A stretch of 64,000 nt of DNA, taken from the NCBI GenBank assembly GCA_958450365.1, contig CAUEEP010000724.1, positions 900,001-964,000 on the forward strand, in the 5' to 3' direction. The translations under genes were made by a program, and so were the position numbers. The notes under the pieces were generated by a model. It was given only the letters and a program-made list of their open reading frames with translations, did not search any database and was not told the DNA's origin. Shown here piece after piece: positions 32,901 to 43,339 of this stretch. How positions within the stretch are numbered: position 1 is the first letter of the stretch; every line of letters begins with the position of its first letter. This DNA is from Mesorhabditis belari (lineage: Eukaryota; Nematoda; Chromadorea; Rhabditida; Rhabditidae).

Positions 32901-35722
32901 GATTAAGGGCTGTTATCAAGGCAAAAGGCGCTCATATCGAATGATCTCTTGTTTCCTTATTTGTTACTGTTAAATAAAGCTCTTTCTGTTTAAAAATCTT
33001 CTTCCAGTCAAACTTCTTGGTGTGCAATGCCTTCAGTATCTTGTTGCAATAATTATGACGCACCCTGTATTTAACAATTAAAAGCAAAAATAAGATAAAT
33101 CCAATAAAAAAATCAATGATTTTCTCCAAACAGATAAACCTGAAGAACCCGATGCATTTTCTGAAGAACCCGATGCATCTAAAACTCGTAAATATTTCAG
33201 TGATTTGGTGCGTCGACCAGAGGAAAATGAGAACCGAGAGAGGCCGTGTAACGGATGTGATCGGAATATCACCTGTTTTGCTGAATATCTTTATGGAGAA
33301 CTTTTGATAAAGATAGGAGGAGGGAAATCGAGACTGGTCTTATTGGAGTACGCACATTTTGCTCCACAAACTTGGTGAGTTGGACTTAGACAGTTGTTTA
33401 AAACATTAAAGTTTAAAGTTTTTTTAACTGACAAGGGATGGTCAACAGACTCAGCTCACCAAATCAAAGCTATTGATCATCCGATGCAGAGTTTTGCGCT
33501 GATTCCGTGCGCTGAACTTCAGAGAAACTTTCCGTGCTAAAGCTCTTTCGATATTTTGTTGAAATCCTCGCCGCTCCACTGAAGACTTTTTCCAATTTGG
33601 CTGAATTTGCTGGTGTCGACAAATACTGTTCGTCGTCTTACGCAATATTGGGAAACGTAGCCGATATTCTTCGGAATTCCATTTGGCAAGAAATCGATCG
33701 GAAAGCTATCAGAGAAGAAATTTCGCCCTTTCTAAATCTAGAATTAGCTTTCTAAATCTAAAATTAGCTAGAAGATAAACAAAAATACCGCTTCCACGCC
33801 AAGTTTTTGATCAACAAACGATTTTGGTGTTGAGTGTAGCTTCATATTCTTCAATCATCGAGTTTTGGCTTAATGTGCTGTGTGGTTTGTCCTCATTGCC
33901 ATCAATAATTGTCATCAGGCATCAAGGAGATCATCAAGGCGAGAGAAATGTCGGGCAGCTTTTAAAAGCGGTTTGATACCGATCTGAGGAGTCAAATGTA
34001 GCTTATCCGTCATCCACCAAAAGGCATCTACCGCATCGAGATCTGCAACACGTTATTTTGTACGAATTTCTACAAGGACACAAGGGCCTCTAGTGTTCAG
34101 TTACTAGTGAGAATGTTTAGGTGGAAGAATTAGCTTCACTACGGACATGTGAAAACTGGTTTGTTCAATTCCGTTCTGACGATGAATCTTCGAAAACAAA
34201 GAGAGAATTTCAACTTTGTCCATAAGATAAAGGCTTTGTCTATAACATAAACAAATAGCGATTTCACTTTTTAGGCTTAAAACACAAATATTTTACCATT
34301 ATCACCATCAATAATTGTATCAAGGAGATCATCAAGGCGAGTGAAATGTCGGGCGGCTTTTAAAAGCGGTTTGATACCGATCTGAGGAGTCAAACGTAGC
34401 TTAGCCGTCATCCACCAAAAGGCGGATAAAATGGACAAAGGATAAACGGCTAAAAGGCTAAAGCTAAAAGGATAAAAGTCCCATCCTTGGTTAGAGTAGC
34501 TAGAGCTAGAGTACGAAGTAGCTACTCGATGGTTCGAATCCGCTCACATTTTTCTTTTTGGAAAACTTCACTTCGGGAGCCCTTCCCTCACTCAAATAGT
34601 GACAAGATTTCCATATTTCAAATCAGCAGAAGGAAGATGGAAGATGGAAGATGAAAGCTTTATTGTCATCACTAACCATCCTTGTCGTCCCCTTGGTTGT
34701 CCCCATGAGTTTCGTCCAATCCAGAATAGAACGCCCGAGTCATGATCGACACCCCATCCGTGAATTGAAATAATATGGTCGATATCCTCGTCAGTCACCT
34801 CCTAGAATTAAAAATCTAGACAATTGAGTGCCAAAGATTTGAGCACAAATTACAATATTCTTATTTCTAATAATCCTTCAGCTATTTCCCGAACCTTGTA
34901 GATTCCACCAGCGTAATCCTCAAATTTCTTTGTTGCGGCGATTCGACAAGCGATCGGTCCATGCTTCCAAATCTCAGCTTTCATCGATTTCAATCCTTTC
35001 ACCGCTCCGTACTCCTTTGCCTAAAACTTGTTGCAAATGGATTACTATAGAAAATACGACAAAATAGCGCTAGAATAGAATGTTCAGCTTACATCTCTAT
35101 TTAACACTAATGCCAATAAACGTCGTTTGCCAAATTGCGCACGATTCAGAATCATTTTGCAAAAACAAATCAGCTATTCTGAATCAGCGCAACATTCTGC
35201 GTTGGATGGTCTATGGTTCATTTCATTTGGTGAGCTAGGTCTATTCCCTTGTGAGGACCTAACTCACAAGGGAATAGACCTAGCTCACCAAATGAAATGA
35301 GCCATAGACCATCCAACGCAGAGTCAATAATTTTCAAGTTTATAGGTGGTGTAATTTCGAAGAAAGCCTTTCTCAATACAAGCTTTTTGACTATTCCCCA
35401 TCGAGAGCCAAGGATTTCCTGGATGAGCTTTTTGCGGAGTTCGCAATTCTTGGAGTTCCCACAGAAGATCACGAAGACATCAAGAAAAGAGTAATTGTTA
35501 TTGTTCACGAATTTTGGGCCTAAATGGGACTAAAATATCCTTTTTTACGTATTGGAATTGTTTCAGGTCCTCTCACAGAACACAAAGCACACAACGTTCG
35601 ACTCACCCGAGAGGAAAGCCTATCTACAGCAGATCGATAATGATCTCCCGTTAAAAAGATTATTGATTTTGTTGTATTATCATGATTTTCTCACTTTTAA
35701 ATATGAAATGCCACAAATATAA
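26964..35722 (+). CDS. type II membrane carbohydrate sulfotransferase (seven exons)
   Basis: Exons: 26964-27151 (ATG; signal anchor [20 protein letters not shown]), 27324-27450 (...[11 protein letters not shown]), 31700-31842 ([19 protein letters not shown]), 31970-32125 ([15 protein letters not shown]), 33201-33374 ([12 protein letters not shown] ... HFAPQTW), 35346-35490 ([16 protein letters not shown]), 35567-35722 (...[19 protein letters not shown]). Phases agree throughout and total 1089 nt, 362 aa. The motifs match the nematode-expanded carbohydrate sulfotransferase family (Sulfotransfer_2): the 5'-phosphosulfate region (C.I.K..ST), the 3'-phosphate region (RHP..RF.SGF) and the C.GC..N.TCF ... 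HF.PQ.W block. Such enzymes transfer sulfate from PAPS to glycans in the Golgi. The exon 1-2 boundary is the least certain (GAG|GTGATT at 27125 is an alternative donor). Introns are full of transposons; the frame is intact. Confidence 0.8.
27721..28330 (-). pseudogene. Merlin / IS1595-type transposase remnant
   Basis: The minus strand encodes [20 protein letters not shown] (first catalytic Asp in IDES), then [20 protein letters not shown] sequence and [15 protein letters not shown] (second Asp, SD.WK.Y), all typical of ISXO2/IS1595 DDE domains found in Merlin elements. At least two in-frame stops. It lies in the second intron of the sulfotransferase gene, antisense. Confidence 0.7.
28554..28620 (-). 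other. tRNA-like sequence (degenerate)
   Basis: On the minus strand GTAGCCGACCGG resembles a class II tRNA A box, followed by TAGGAG...CTCCTA (stem-like) and AAGGATTCGCTTCC, a weak B box. Acceptor and T stems do not pair properly, so a tRNA pseudogene or tRNA-derived SINE piece is more likely than a gene. Confidence 0.3.
28685..30071. mobile_element. foldback element copy 1 (~240-bp TIRs, 9-bp TSD)
   Basis: Starts GGGAGTGGGACAAATGCGAC and ends with the inverse ...GTCCCACTCCC; the two arms are near-identical inverted repeats of about 240 bp reaching TTATACAAAGAGAAAAATCA. Flanking ATAAAATAG at 28676-28684 and 30072-30080 is a perfect 9-bp target duplication. The interior is an 11-bp array. Long TIRs plus 9-bp duplications suggest a Mutator-like (MULE/foldback) non-autonomous element. 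No transposase inside. Confidence 0.85.
28960..29835. repeat. 11-bp array CGGTTCCAATA inside foldback copy 1
   Basis: Units CGGTTCCAATA, AGGTTCCAATA and GCTTCCAATAC. Because 33 bp is 11 codons, the minus strand reads endless [11 protein letters not shown] repeats in all frames; these are not proteins. The same array with other variants fills copy 2. Confidence 0.9.
30100..30755. other. intronic stretch of the sulfotransferase gene
   Basis: No exon or element end recognised. Short TAGAATAGCTGTATTTC repeats at about 30550-30620. Confidence 0.4.
30765..31139. mobile_element. foldback element copy 3 (375 bp, almost all palindrome)
   Basis: Starts GGGGGTGGGACAAATGCACC and ends with the inverse; CAAAAAAAT flanks both sides (30756-30764 and 31140-31148), a 9-bp target duplication. 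The element folds on itself nearly end to end: the arm from GACGTGTCAGCGAGG to GAATCTACGCATACG is the reverse complement of the other half. Same termini as copies 1 and 2 but no array. Confidence 0.85.
31311..31533. mobile_element. pogo-type MITE copy (TA..CCGTATTTTCTCTAATAG)
   Basis: Ends TACCATATTTTCTCTAATAG and inverted CTATTAGAGAAAATACGTTA, about 220 bp, TA-bounded. Shared interior with the copies at 32164, 36770 and 59744 (GAACCTATCGATGTGGG, GAGCTGACGATGAGATCTAG). No coding capacity. Confidence 0.8.
31890..31972. repeat. 10-bp array forming a splice acceptor region
   Basis: Eight copies of AAACATTCAG (first ones AAACGTTCAG). Each unit ends in TTCAG, so each could act as a 3' splice site; the last CAG (31967-31969) fits the phase of sulfotransferase exon 4. 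Confidence 0.85.
32164..32374. mobile_element. pogo-type MITE copy
   Basis: ACCGTATTTTCTCTAATAGT at the left and inverted ACTATTAGGGAAAATACGG at the right; interior as in the 31311 copy, same orientation. It lies in the intron between sulfotransferase exons 4 and 5. Confidence 0.8.
32481..33067 (+). mobile_element. DD41D-type element, deletion derivative
   Basis: CAGGATGCGTCATAATTATT at the left and the inverse at the right (one mismatch in 28), with TA on both sides. Only the transposase C-terminal third is left: [33 protein letters not shown] and [17 protein letters not shown]. An 18-bp unit TTGAAGAAGTCTTTGACC is triplicated at 32775-32828 within the coding sequence. Confidence 0.85.
33893..34425. 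repeat. ~125-bp direct repeat pair
   Basis: 33893-34024 and 34303-34425 share CATCAATAATTGT...GGAGATCATCAAGGCGAG...GTCCGATCTGAGGAGTC-like sequence with few differences. Between them lies a mariner N-terminal fragment on the plus strand (about 34045-34205: [27 protein letters not shown]). Confidence 0.7.
34470..34550 (+). other. tRNA-like sequence
   Basis: TTGGTTAGAG resembles a tRNA D-loop/A-box region and GGTTCGAATCC is a perfect B-box core about 40 bases later. Acceptor stem pairing is not evident, so a tRNA pseudogene or tRNA-derived SINE is likelier than a functional tRNA. Confidence 0.35.
34677..35020 (-). pseudogene. cpz-like: cathepsin Z (papain family) C-terminal fragment
   Basis: Two minus-strand exons. 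35020-34895 encodes [20 protein letters not shown] and DYAGGIYK and ends at AAG|GTTCGG; 34801-34677 starts after TTCTAG and encodes [20 protein letters not shown] and [11 protein letters not shown]. The catalytic His (HGWGVD) and Asn (RNSWG) of cathepsin Z-type cysteine proteases are present, but the N-terminal half with the active-site Cys is absent, and after GRQGW the frame departs from the family unless spliced. It lies antisense inside the last large intron of the sulfotransferase gene, so it is probably a partial gene copy. Confidence 0.7.
35197..35321. repeat. 59-bp-arm perfect hairpin next to an exon
   Basis: Left arm 35197-35255 (CTGCGTTGGATGGTCTATGG...) and right arm 35263-35321 are inverted copies, with essentially one mismatch and a 7-base loop. 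The hairpin ends 24 bp before sulfotransferase exon 6 (35346). Related sequence (TCAGCTCACCAAATCAAAG...CGATGCAGAG) occurs at 33450-33500 and more weakly near 23780. Confidence 0.85.
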
Positions 35723-35779
35723 AATGAAAAACGTAAGCAAGAGTGCAAAAACTGCAAATCTCAATTGCAATTGTAAGTA

Positions 35780-36484
35780 TTGGGTTAGTGAATTGAAAAC
35801 TGCCGGCTATTGTCCATATGTGACAGTTTGAGCACTTTCTTCAAAAGAAACTCATTTTGGTGTCAATGGAAAAGTTGTAGAGAATCAAAAACTAAGCTTA
35901 TATCCAAATTTTCAGCACGATTCAAAAACTGGTTTTCAAGAAATGCGAAATTTACGAATTTTCACAAATGAAATGACGGAGGGGGAGGGGAGGGGGGAGG
36001 GTTACGGTATCTGTCTGTCTTTCTGTCTGTCTTTCTGTCTGCCTTACTGTACGGGCATTTTTCCAGCCGTATTTTGACCAATATTTCATTTTTCATTTTG
36101 GTTTTCAAGAAATGCCAAGTTTACGAATTTTCACAAAACTTGCATTTTAAGCGAAACTACTAAGTGAATCTTTTTGAAAATTTGGCTATAAGCCTAATTT
36201 TTGATTCTCTACAACTTTTCTATTGACACCAAAATGGGTTTCTTTTGAAGAAAGTGCTCAAACTGGGACATTCCTTCATTTTTGAGTCTCCAGTCCTCCA
36301 TTTTTGAGTCTCCCACTTGTCTCACACACAAGCCAAAATCCTACTACGAAAGAGGAATCCACAAATTGCCTGTAAAATGGGCAGAAGTCGTCAATAATAA
36401 TGGAAATTATTTGGAATGAATTGATGGTTTTATGTTGAATAAATTTTAGTTCAAAGTCCGGCAGTTTTCAATTCACCAACCCAA
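35780..36484 (+). mobile_element. mariner-derived MITE with transposase tail
   Basis: Ends TTGGGTTAGTGAATTGAAAA and the inverse, TA-bounded. Near the right end the plus strand still encodes SYYERGIHKLPVKWAEVVNN followed by GNYLE and a stop, the mariner C-terminus. About 65-bp subterminal inverted repeats contain TTTGAGCACTTTCTTCAAAA. Confidence 0.8.
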
Positions 36485-36769
36485 TACGAGTGCAAATCTC
36501 ATATGCAATTCGAAAAGAATCAAATGTTACACTATTGAAGTGAAAATAACGCTAATTTTACAACAAAGCTTTTAAAGGGCACAAAAAAATGTTTTTAACT
36601 TTTTGAAAACTGACGAAAGAAATTTTTGTTAATTTTCGTTAATCAGTTTGCTGTTCATTTTTTTTTGATTTTCGACTTTGACCTTTCAAACTACTATTAG
36701 GTTGAGGGAGAAGCGTTTTTGAAGCTTTTCATCATTTTTGGTTTCATCACTTTCATCATTTTATTAGAT

Positions 36770-36985
36770 TACCGTATTTTCTCTAATAATAGTGCACCCG
36801 GGCGAGCCGAGTTGATGCCTATTTTACGGTTTCCAAGCTTTTGCAAAAGGCCAGCACTGTAATCCCCCACTAGATCCCATCGTCAGCTCCATTTTCCGAC
36901 CCCACATCGATAGGTTCTCGGTTCTCGAGATTTCGAGCAATTTAGGCGACGCTCAGGGTGCAATACTATTAGAGAAAATACGGTA
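36770..36985. mobile_element. pogo-type MITE copy (in duplication A)
   Basis: TACCGTATTTTCTCTAATAA to inverted end AATACGGTA; interior in the opposite orientation to the 31311 copy. The paralogous copy is at 59744-59965. Confidence 0.8.
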
Positions 36986-37744
36986 ATTATGGTATAGATC
37001 TGTTTTAGGCATTCCGGATTCCCCATCTCCCATCCGAATCGATCAATCTGCGAATCGGAATGCATCCTCTGTTCATTTTGACAACTCGCCTTCTCACCAC
37101 TTAAATTTTCTCAAAACAAGCGCTTTTTAAAAAGCTTGAGAAGGATTTTGTAGAAAAAAAATAGGGCCTTTCAATAAAACAAAAAGGTTTATGCTTTAGT
37201 CGATTCACCGTTTCTAAAAAGATCAATGAAGATAGCACACCAACATACTTAACCTAAAATACTTAACCCAACATACTTAACCCAATATACTTAACCTAAT
37301 ATGCTTAACCTAATAAATGAACTAAAATTGTGATGTATGATAATAGAACAGCTATTTCCCGGTTCAAACTACCAAATGATGAAAAGTGTTTTAAAGAAAA
37401 GAAGTGTTTGTTTTTTTCCTTTTAACCTTACTGTATCTCTCCTGAAAGGTAGCTAGGGTTATTAGAGGAAATAAATGTCCATTTAAGCTGCAACAGCAAA
37501 TTTCTTCTGAGAATCTATCATTTGCAGTAGCATTTTTTATGTCTATGCGCAACCCGTAGTTTGGAAGACCAAATTGCGTTGTTAATTGCTAGCTTTGACG
37601 ATAATTATTATCAAGGCTTTAAAAAGGTTTTTTGACTTTTTGGAAAGTCATGCAAAACGGTTTTGGCTTGATTGTTATAGTTTGTTGTTTTTGAATTTTT
37701 ATCACTTCTATTTTGATCTTATAGAAAATCTCGGCTTTCTACTA

Positions 37745-38050
37745 CCAAAATAAAGCTTCATTGGCTGAGCTACGTGCCTGAGCTACCTGGCTGAGCTACT
37801 TGCCTAGCTACTTGCCTAGCTACTTGGCTGAGCTACTTGCCTGAGCTACCTGCCTGAGCTACTTGCCTAGCTACTTGGCCGAACTACCTGGCTGAGCTAC
37901 TTGCCTAGCTACTTGCCTAGCTACTTGCCTAGCTACTTGGCTGAGCTACTTGCCTGAGCTACCTGCCTGAGCTACTTGGTTGAGCTACTTGGCTGAGCTA
38001 CTTGCCTGAGCTACTTGCCTAGCTACTTGCCTGAGCCCCTTGGCTGAGCT
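37745..38050. repeat. array of GAGCTACTTGCCT-type units
   Basis: Mixed 12- and 15-bp units GCTACTTGCCTA and GAGCTACTTGGCT. The shorter allele in the duplicate lies at 60620-60740. Confidence 0.85.
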
Positions 38051-38460
38051 ATTCACGATTTCTGCTCTTACTATAACTTTATACGAATCTCTGGTTAATT
38101 CGGTTTTATTGGTGCAGAAGGATTCCGCTTTTATTCCGCTTTTATGCAAAAAAATTCCCGGAAGACTTTTAGAAGGGAAGGTTTCTGGAAAGGAAAGGCT
38201 TTTAAAAGGCTTCTGAAGGAAAGACTTTTAAAATATGGCCCCAATAAGAGTCATCTTGTTCTCTTAGAGTTGTTTGAGTTGTACCAGTAAGGATAATTGC
38301 TTCTTAATAAATAAGGTTGAATGCTTTAAACTTTTTATTTGATGTAGAAATCTTGTAACTAATCTTTGGACTTTTTAGTTAACAAATAATATATCAAAAT
38401 TTTTCTATTCCACTTAGTTGTGTTCGGTGTTCTTAAAAACTGTGTTTCCAGTGAGGATTG

Positions 38461-41400
38461 ATGCCTCGACGCGTGGTATCACCGAATCAATTTAAGCTGG
38501 TCACTATCAGCGAAGGAACGAGGAAAACGCTCAGTTTTTGGAGGGAATTCCTCATCGTTCTTCTCTTGTTCTTCACCATTAACTGTAAGTTTTCCTCCAT
38601 TGAGACTATGAGAGACTAGGGGATTTTTGTGTCACCTCTTACTATCAGAGAACGTGCACGATACCCGAGCGACAAACAACCATAGGTAGTATACTTTGGA
38701 ACTGTAGCTCTTTTTCGTTTATTAATAGCTTCTGCGCACTCCCAACTATGCGCCGTGCCCCCTAGCACGGCCGTGCCGCATTTTCTGATCAGAAAATATG
38801 TGTAGAGTTTACGCGTAGAGTCAATTCTCGATTTAACGACTCTCAGTTTAATGATTTCCTCGATTTAACGATGTGAAATGTGCATTTCATTCAAAAATTT
38901 GCATTCGATTTAACGATTTCTTCAATTTAACGATCTGAAATGTGCATTTGATTTTCGATTTTCGATTTTCAGCTAAAAATGCAGCAGATCTCTATTGCAA
39001 TTTGAAGATATTTACAAAAAATTGAGCAAAATATAAAAACCGATGCAAAAGTGGTTAATGCTGTTTAGGTTTTCGATTTTTTAGACACAAAATTTGTTTG
39101 CTAAGAGGCAAACTTCTTTAACCGATAGGCTTTACTTTATTTTATGATAGCTCGGTTTTTATGAGTTCTTTTTGTAGATAAATTTATCAAAATGATTCGA
39201 TTTAACGATTTCAAGCGACAATCGTGAATTGATTCGTTCAAAATCGATCCTTGCGAATCATTAAATCGAGTTTTGACTGTATTTACTTGCAAATTGTCTG
39301 GTTATCGCAAACTGTCGCCATAAAAACCCCTCAGATTACCTTGAAAGCTTTTGGGGTTCTTCCGAAAAGCTCTTCCTTTCTTCAATAGCCATCAATTAAA
39401 ATTATACAAAGTTTGCATCACAAATCAGATGCTTTTCTGTCTATTTATGGTTTCTTTATAGAATAGCCTGATAAGCAGTCTGGTAAGCAGTCTGGTAAGC
39501 AGTCTGGTAAGCCCGGTAAGCAGCCTGGTAAGCCTGGTAAGCAGTCTGGTAAGCAGCCTGGTAGGCAGTCTGATAAGCTTGGTAAGCAGTCTGATAAGCC
39601 TGACAAACAGTCTGGAAAGCAGTCTGGTAAGCAGTCTGGTAAGCAGCCTGGTAAGCAGTCTGGTAAGCCCGGTAAGCAGCCTGGTAAGCCTGGTAAGCAG
39701 TCTGGTAAGCAGTCTGGTAAGCAGTCTGGTAAGAAGTCTGGTAAGCAGTCTGGTAAGCCTGGTAAGCAATCTGCCAGATACTTGTGCCCAGTTTGTGTCC
39801 ACCATTTTGGTTTCCGTTCGAAACTATTATAAACTGGTAAGCATTTTCCGAGAGGGGGGCCGCGCACTAAAATCCACTAAATACCGTAATCCGCCTTTTT
39901 GCACAAAAATCATTTTGTTTTGCAACTTTAGCTATTTTTTCTTACTTTTGCGCAATTTCCACTTGTAGTTTTGCTTTCTAAATTGTTTTTAAAGCAGGAT
40001 TTGACTATAGAGTTCAACTTTTTATTTATTTATCGTTTTATTTCTCAAAACTGACCTCTACTTTAAAATATTTTTCAGGGTAAAGTTTTCGTGCAAGGTG
40101 GAAAACTATTTCTGTCGAACAGATCATAAGGGGGATTTTTGAAAACATTTCATGCGAAAGCATTCAACCATTGAGTTCAGCAATTTTATTTTACCACGCT
40201 CAACGCCCCATTTCTTTAGAAAATTCTGTTATGGCCTAAGGAAAATACTGATTAATTCGAACAATTCTAATTTATTTTCAAAGTTTCATTAAAAACATTT
40301 AATTTTTGTTGTTTTCTGTTGTTGTTGTTTCTTCATACAGTACTGGACAATGAAATATCATATTTGAAAAACGTTCTTTACTTTCGCGCGTCTGTAACTC
40401 CCTTATCTTTGAGTTTAAACTATTAGTGTTATACATTTTCTGAAAGCTCTTTTCAAGGGCTTCAAGGGCTTTCAAGGGCAATTAAGCTACACAATTAATA
40501 TTTAGAAATACGGGTATTTTTTGACGCATCTCAGCGCGTACAAGATGGGATACAGACGCGCGAAAGTGACGATCGTTTTTCAAATATGATATTTCATTGT
40601 CCAGTACTGTATGTTGATTGATAAAATTGTTGATTGATCAAATTGATGCGAGACATTGAAAGTCTTTCATCTACCTGAAAAAAAATGACAAAACAAAGCG
40701 ATCTATTCAATAAAAAAAAAGCAATTTAACTTTGGTTTAAAAGTCGCAGCATTGGTAGAAGTCGCAGCATCGGTAGAAGTCGCAGCATCGGTAGAAGTCG
40801 CAGCATTGGTAGAAGTCGCAGCATCGGTAGAAGTCGCAGCATCGGTAGAAGTCGCAGCATCGGTAGAAGTCGCAGCATCGGTAGAAGTCGCAGCATCGGT
40901 AGAAGTCGCAGCATCGGTAGAAGTCGCAGCATCGGTAGAAGTCGCAGCATCGGTAGAAGTCGCAGCATCGGTAGAAGTCGCAGCATCGGTAGAAGTCGCA
41001 GCATTGGTAGAAGTCGCAGCATCGGTAGAAGACAAAGTTTTCAGCAGAAACAACAAAAAATAGAATAAGAATAGTTGCAAAAACAATTTAAATGCAATGA
41101 TTTTTGCGTAGAAAGGCAGGTTCAGGTACTTAGTGCATTTTAGTGCGCCGCCTCAAAATGTTTTTTTGAAAAATGCTTGCCAGTCTATCATTACAGCTAG
41201 TAGCTGTTAGCTATTAGCTGTAAAACTGAGCACTTTTCAGCCGCCCTGCTCGTCATCTATTTCTGTCTGCCAAACATCAAGGATGTGAATAAGATCATCG
41301 GCGAGTCGAGTCAATTTCCCGGTCTCCTTGCCACGAATCGGATGACCTCATTTGTGGTCGGTTCTCTTGTCTAGCTTTTTTAATACTCAAAACACCATAT

Positions 41401-43280
41401 ATAGTCACGTATAGGGTTTTCCTTTTCAGTTGGCGATAATCTCGATTTTCATGAACCTCACCGGAGCGTGGTTATGCTGGAAAAGCCGGGGTTTATCGCG
41501 GATCGTTCGCCTTCTGCTGTTCACCGATTCGATTGTTCGGGGACTGCTCTCAATGACGTTTACCATCGCTTACTACTGTATTCTCTCACCCTAGTGAGTT
41601 CCATTACATTTACATTACAAAATCCCATACTGAAGAGAGCTCTTATAGTCGATTCTACATGGATTGGGTTTATTCTTTATTTCTTAAGCCTTTAATTCGG
41701 ATTCTTCATTTAATCAATTAACAATTCGGATCCAAACTCTGCAAACTAGCCTTAAGCTGGTAAGTTTTACGACAGAATCCTTTAACAAATTAGGTCAAAC
41801 ATCTATAGATCATCTACATACACAAAACAAAGTTATTTCAGCTTTCCATCGCTCACCTGTAATGGTCTACTCAAGCAGATCAATAGTTTGGGAGCAGTGT
41901 ACCTCTTTCAACATTTGGCCTTCATCTCGGGTTTCTTGCAAATCGGTATTTCTAGCTTTTCCATATATTTAGGATAAAATATCTTCCCAGAACCAGGGAA
42001 CTTAAAACTTGACAGGCCCTTGAAATTCAAATTCAAATTACAAGGGTTGGTACCATAGTTGGTTCACTAATACTTTAATTGTATCTAAGTCCATCAAACG
42101 TATACTGTAAATAGAGACGATAAAACTTTGGTACAACATTTTAGCCCTATCCTTGAACCGTTTCTTGGCGCTCTCCTTTAATGGTTTCTGGTATCAACGT
42201 GTCCAGAAACACGCCTGGCTACAGATCGGTCTCCCGATTGTTATCGGCTATTGTTTGAAAGCATTTCTCACGCAATGGAGTTTGTTTTCTCATCATTGTT
42301 TCCCTAATAATCTCCTATACAGTTGACGCCCGAATGGTGATCGTAGCAGCGACGATTCCACTCGATGTCATGCTCATTCACAAGATGATGGTAGAGTTTT
42401 TTTGGATGGATCCTAGAATTATTGATTCAAGAGAAATATCGTGGACCTCTCACCCAAAAAGGGCGAAGATAAGGTACAAGATAAGGCATCATCATCTGCA
42501 CACGATAAGGGAAAAAGGTTTTGCTGAAAATCTAAAATTTGAATCATAAGAATTCTAGTGTGATATCCAGATCAAAGAAAAAAAACGAGAAAATTGTTCT
42601 TGTCATTTTTTGGAATAATCGCAAACTTTTAGCAGTTCAACGACAGCTATAAAGACGACTGTTAACCGACTTCAACGACTGTTAACCTTAGCACAAGTTA
42701 AACCAAAAGGAAATCAAAAATTCAGGCTATCAAAACTTTTTTGCTAATATCTGTTCATTGCTGTTGTTGAACTGCAAAAAATGGACTGCCAGAAGATTAT
42801 TCCGAACGGGAGGGGTTCCGTTGTAAGCAGTTTGCCAAAAAGGTGGAGCAAAACTCATTCCTGATGGTTCCTTGTGGGTTAATTGCGTATGAATAAACAT
42901 TAATAATGATCAAAATCATTCTTAAACTAAAAAGCAAAAGTATTTTGAGACCAGATTCAAAAGAGGAACTTTCAGCGGATAAAGGTGAACGTGAACAATG
43001 CTAGCGAGCGTTTCCTTTTGGCACAGGTGAACATCGTTGGCACCAAACTTCAACTGATAATCAATATCAGATTATCGCGAACACCGTACCGCTAACCGTC
43101 ATCTATTTGATCAATCCATTTATCTATTGGGCGTTCTTGAAGAGTTGGCCGTTGTGCGCTACTATATTCAATCAAGTTGGCAATTTCCTCGCCTACGCCG
43201 GCGGCCAGTGCTTTCAGGGGTTCGTTCTTTGCTTTATAGAGATCTTTTTGATTCTAAAGATGCTAGGGATGATCCCGTAG
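38461..43280 (+). CDS. candidate nematode 7TM receptor, eight exons
   Basis: Exons: 38461-38584, 41241-41368, 41430-41593, 41842-41945, 42145-42279, 42323-42390, 42633-42660, 43027-43280 (TAG). All joins keep phase and total 1005 nt, 334 aa. Hydrophobic segments lie at about residues 28-52, 79-101, 110-136, 153-178, 199-216, 221-240 and 266-290, with a further one near 313-330. ALSLNRFLAL at the end of the segment near 175 sits where 7TM receptors carry the DRY-like motif. No exact chemoreceptor subfamily is recognised, so 7TM receptor is an inference from topology, size and this motif. Intron 1 is 2.66 kb and transposon-filled; the others are 32-640 bp. Exon 1 is conserved with mostly conservative changes in the paralog at 61037, supporting real coding. 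The small 28-nt exon 7 and the final exon end are the weakest calls. Confidence 0.65.
38816..39281. mobile_element. TIR element with repeated CGATTTAACGATT
   Basis: TAGAGTCAATTCTCGATTTA at the left and the inverse of TACAGTCAAAACTCGATTTA at the right; interior repeats of TTTAACGATTTC. Resembles Tigger/pogo-type non-autonomous elements. Paralogous copy at 61383-61782. Lies in intron 1 of the 7TM gene. Confidence 0.6.
39463..39775. repeat. 12-bp array GGTAAGCAGTCT
   Basis: About 25 imperfect units; the duplicate copy (61932-62050) has about 10. Each unit includes GGTAAG, a splice-donor-like sequence. Lies in intron 1 of the 7TM gene. Confidence 0.9.
40338..40609. mobile_element. Tc1-type MITE, 272 bp, ~58-bp TIRs
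   Basis: CAGTACTGGACAATGAAATA at the left and its inverse at the right, flanked by TA. Long terminal repeats include TTTCGCGCGTCTGTA. A second copy starts at 63806 in the duplicate and is cut by the window end. Confidence 0.85.
40738..41031. repeat. 18-bp array GTCGCAGCATCGGTAGAA
   Basis: About 16 units, four with CATTGG instead of CATCGG. Open frames on both strands (VEVAAS; TDAATS) come from the array. Confidence 0.9.
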
Positions 43281-43339
43281 CTGGTAGCTTTGCGTAGCTG
43301 AAGTATTGAAAGCTATTTTTACGACTATAGGTCATTTAT

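Larger units (their letters stand above)
36770..40620. repeat. segmental duplication, copy A (5' part of 7TM gene)
   Basis: Matches 59744-64000 over nearly its whole length in the same order: pogo-type MITE, CTGTTCATTTTGACAACTCG block, CTGAGCTACTTGC array, exon 1 of the 7TM gene, CGATTTAACGATT element, GGTAAGCAGTCT array, and the CAGTACTGGACAATG MITE. Arrays differ in copy number. Copy A has about 80 bp at 36985-37065 missing from B; copy B has a mariner missing from A. Confidence 0.9.

Noticed and set aside
42760..42900. Transposase C-terminus in the 7TM gene intron
   Set aside because: The short open stretch (SSLPKRWSKTHS) is too weak to assign.
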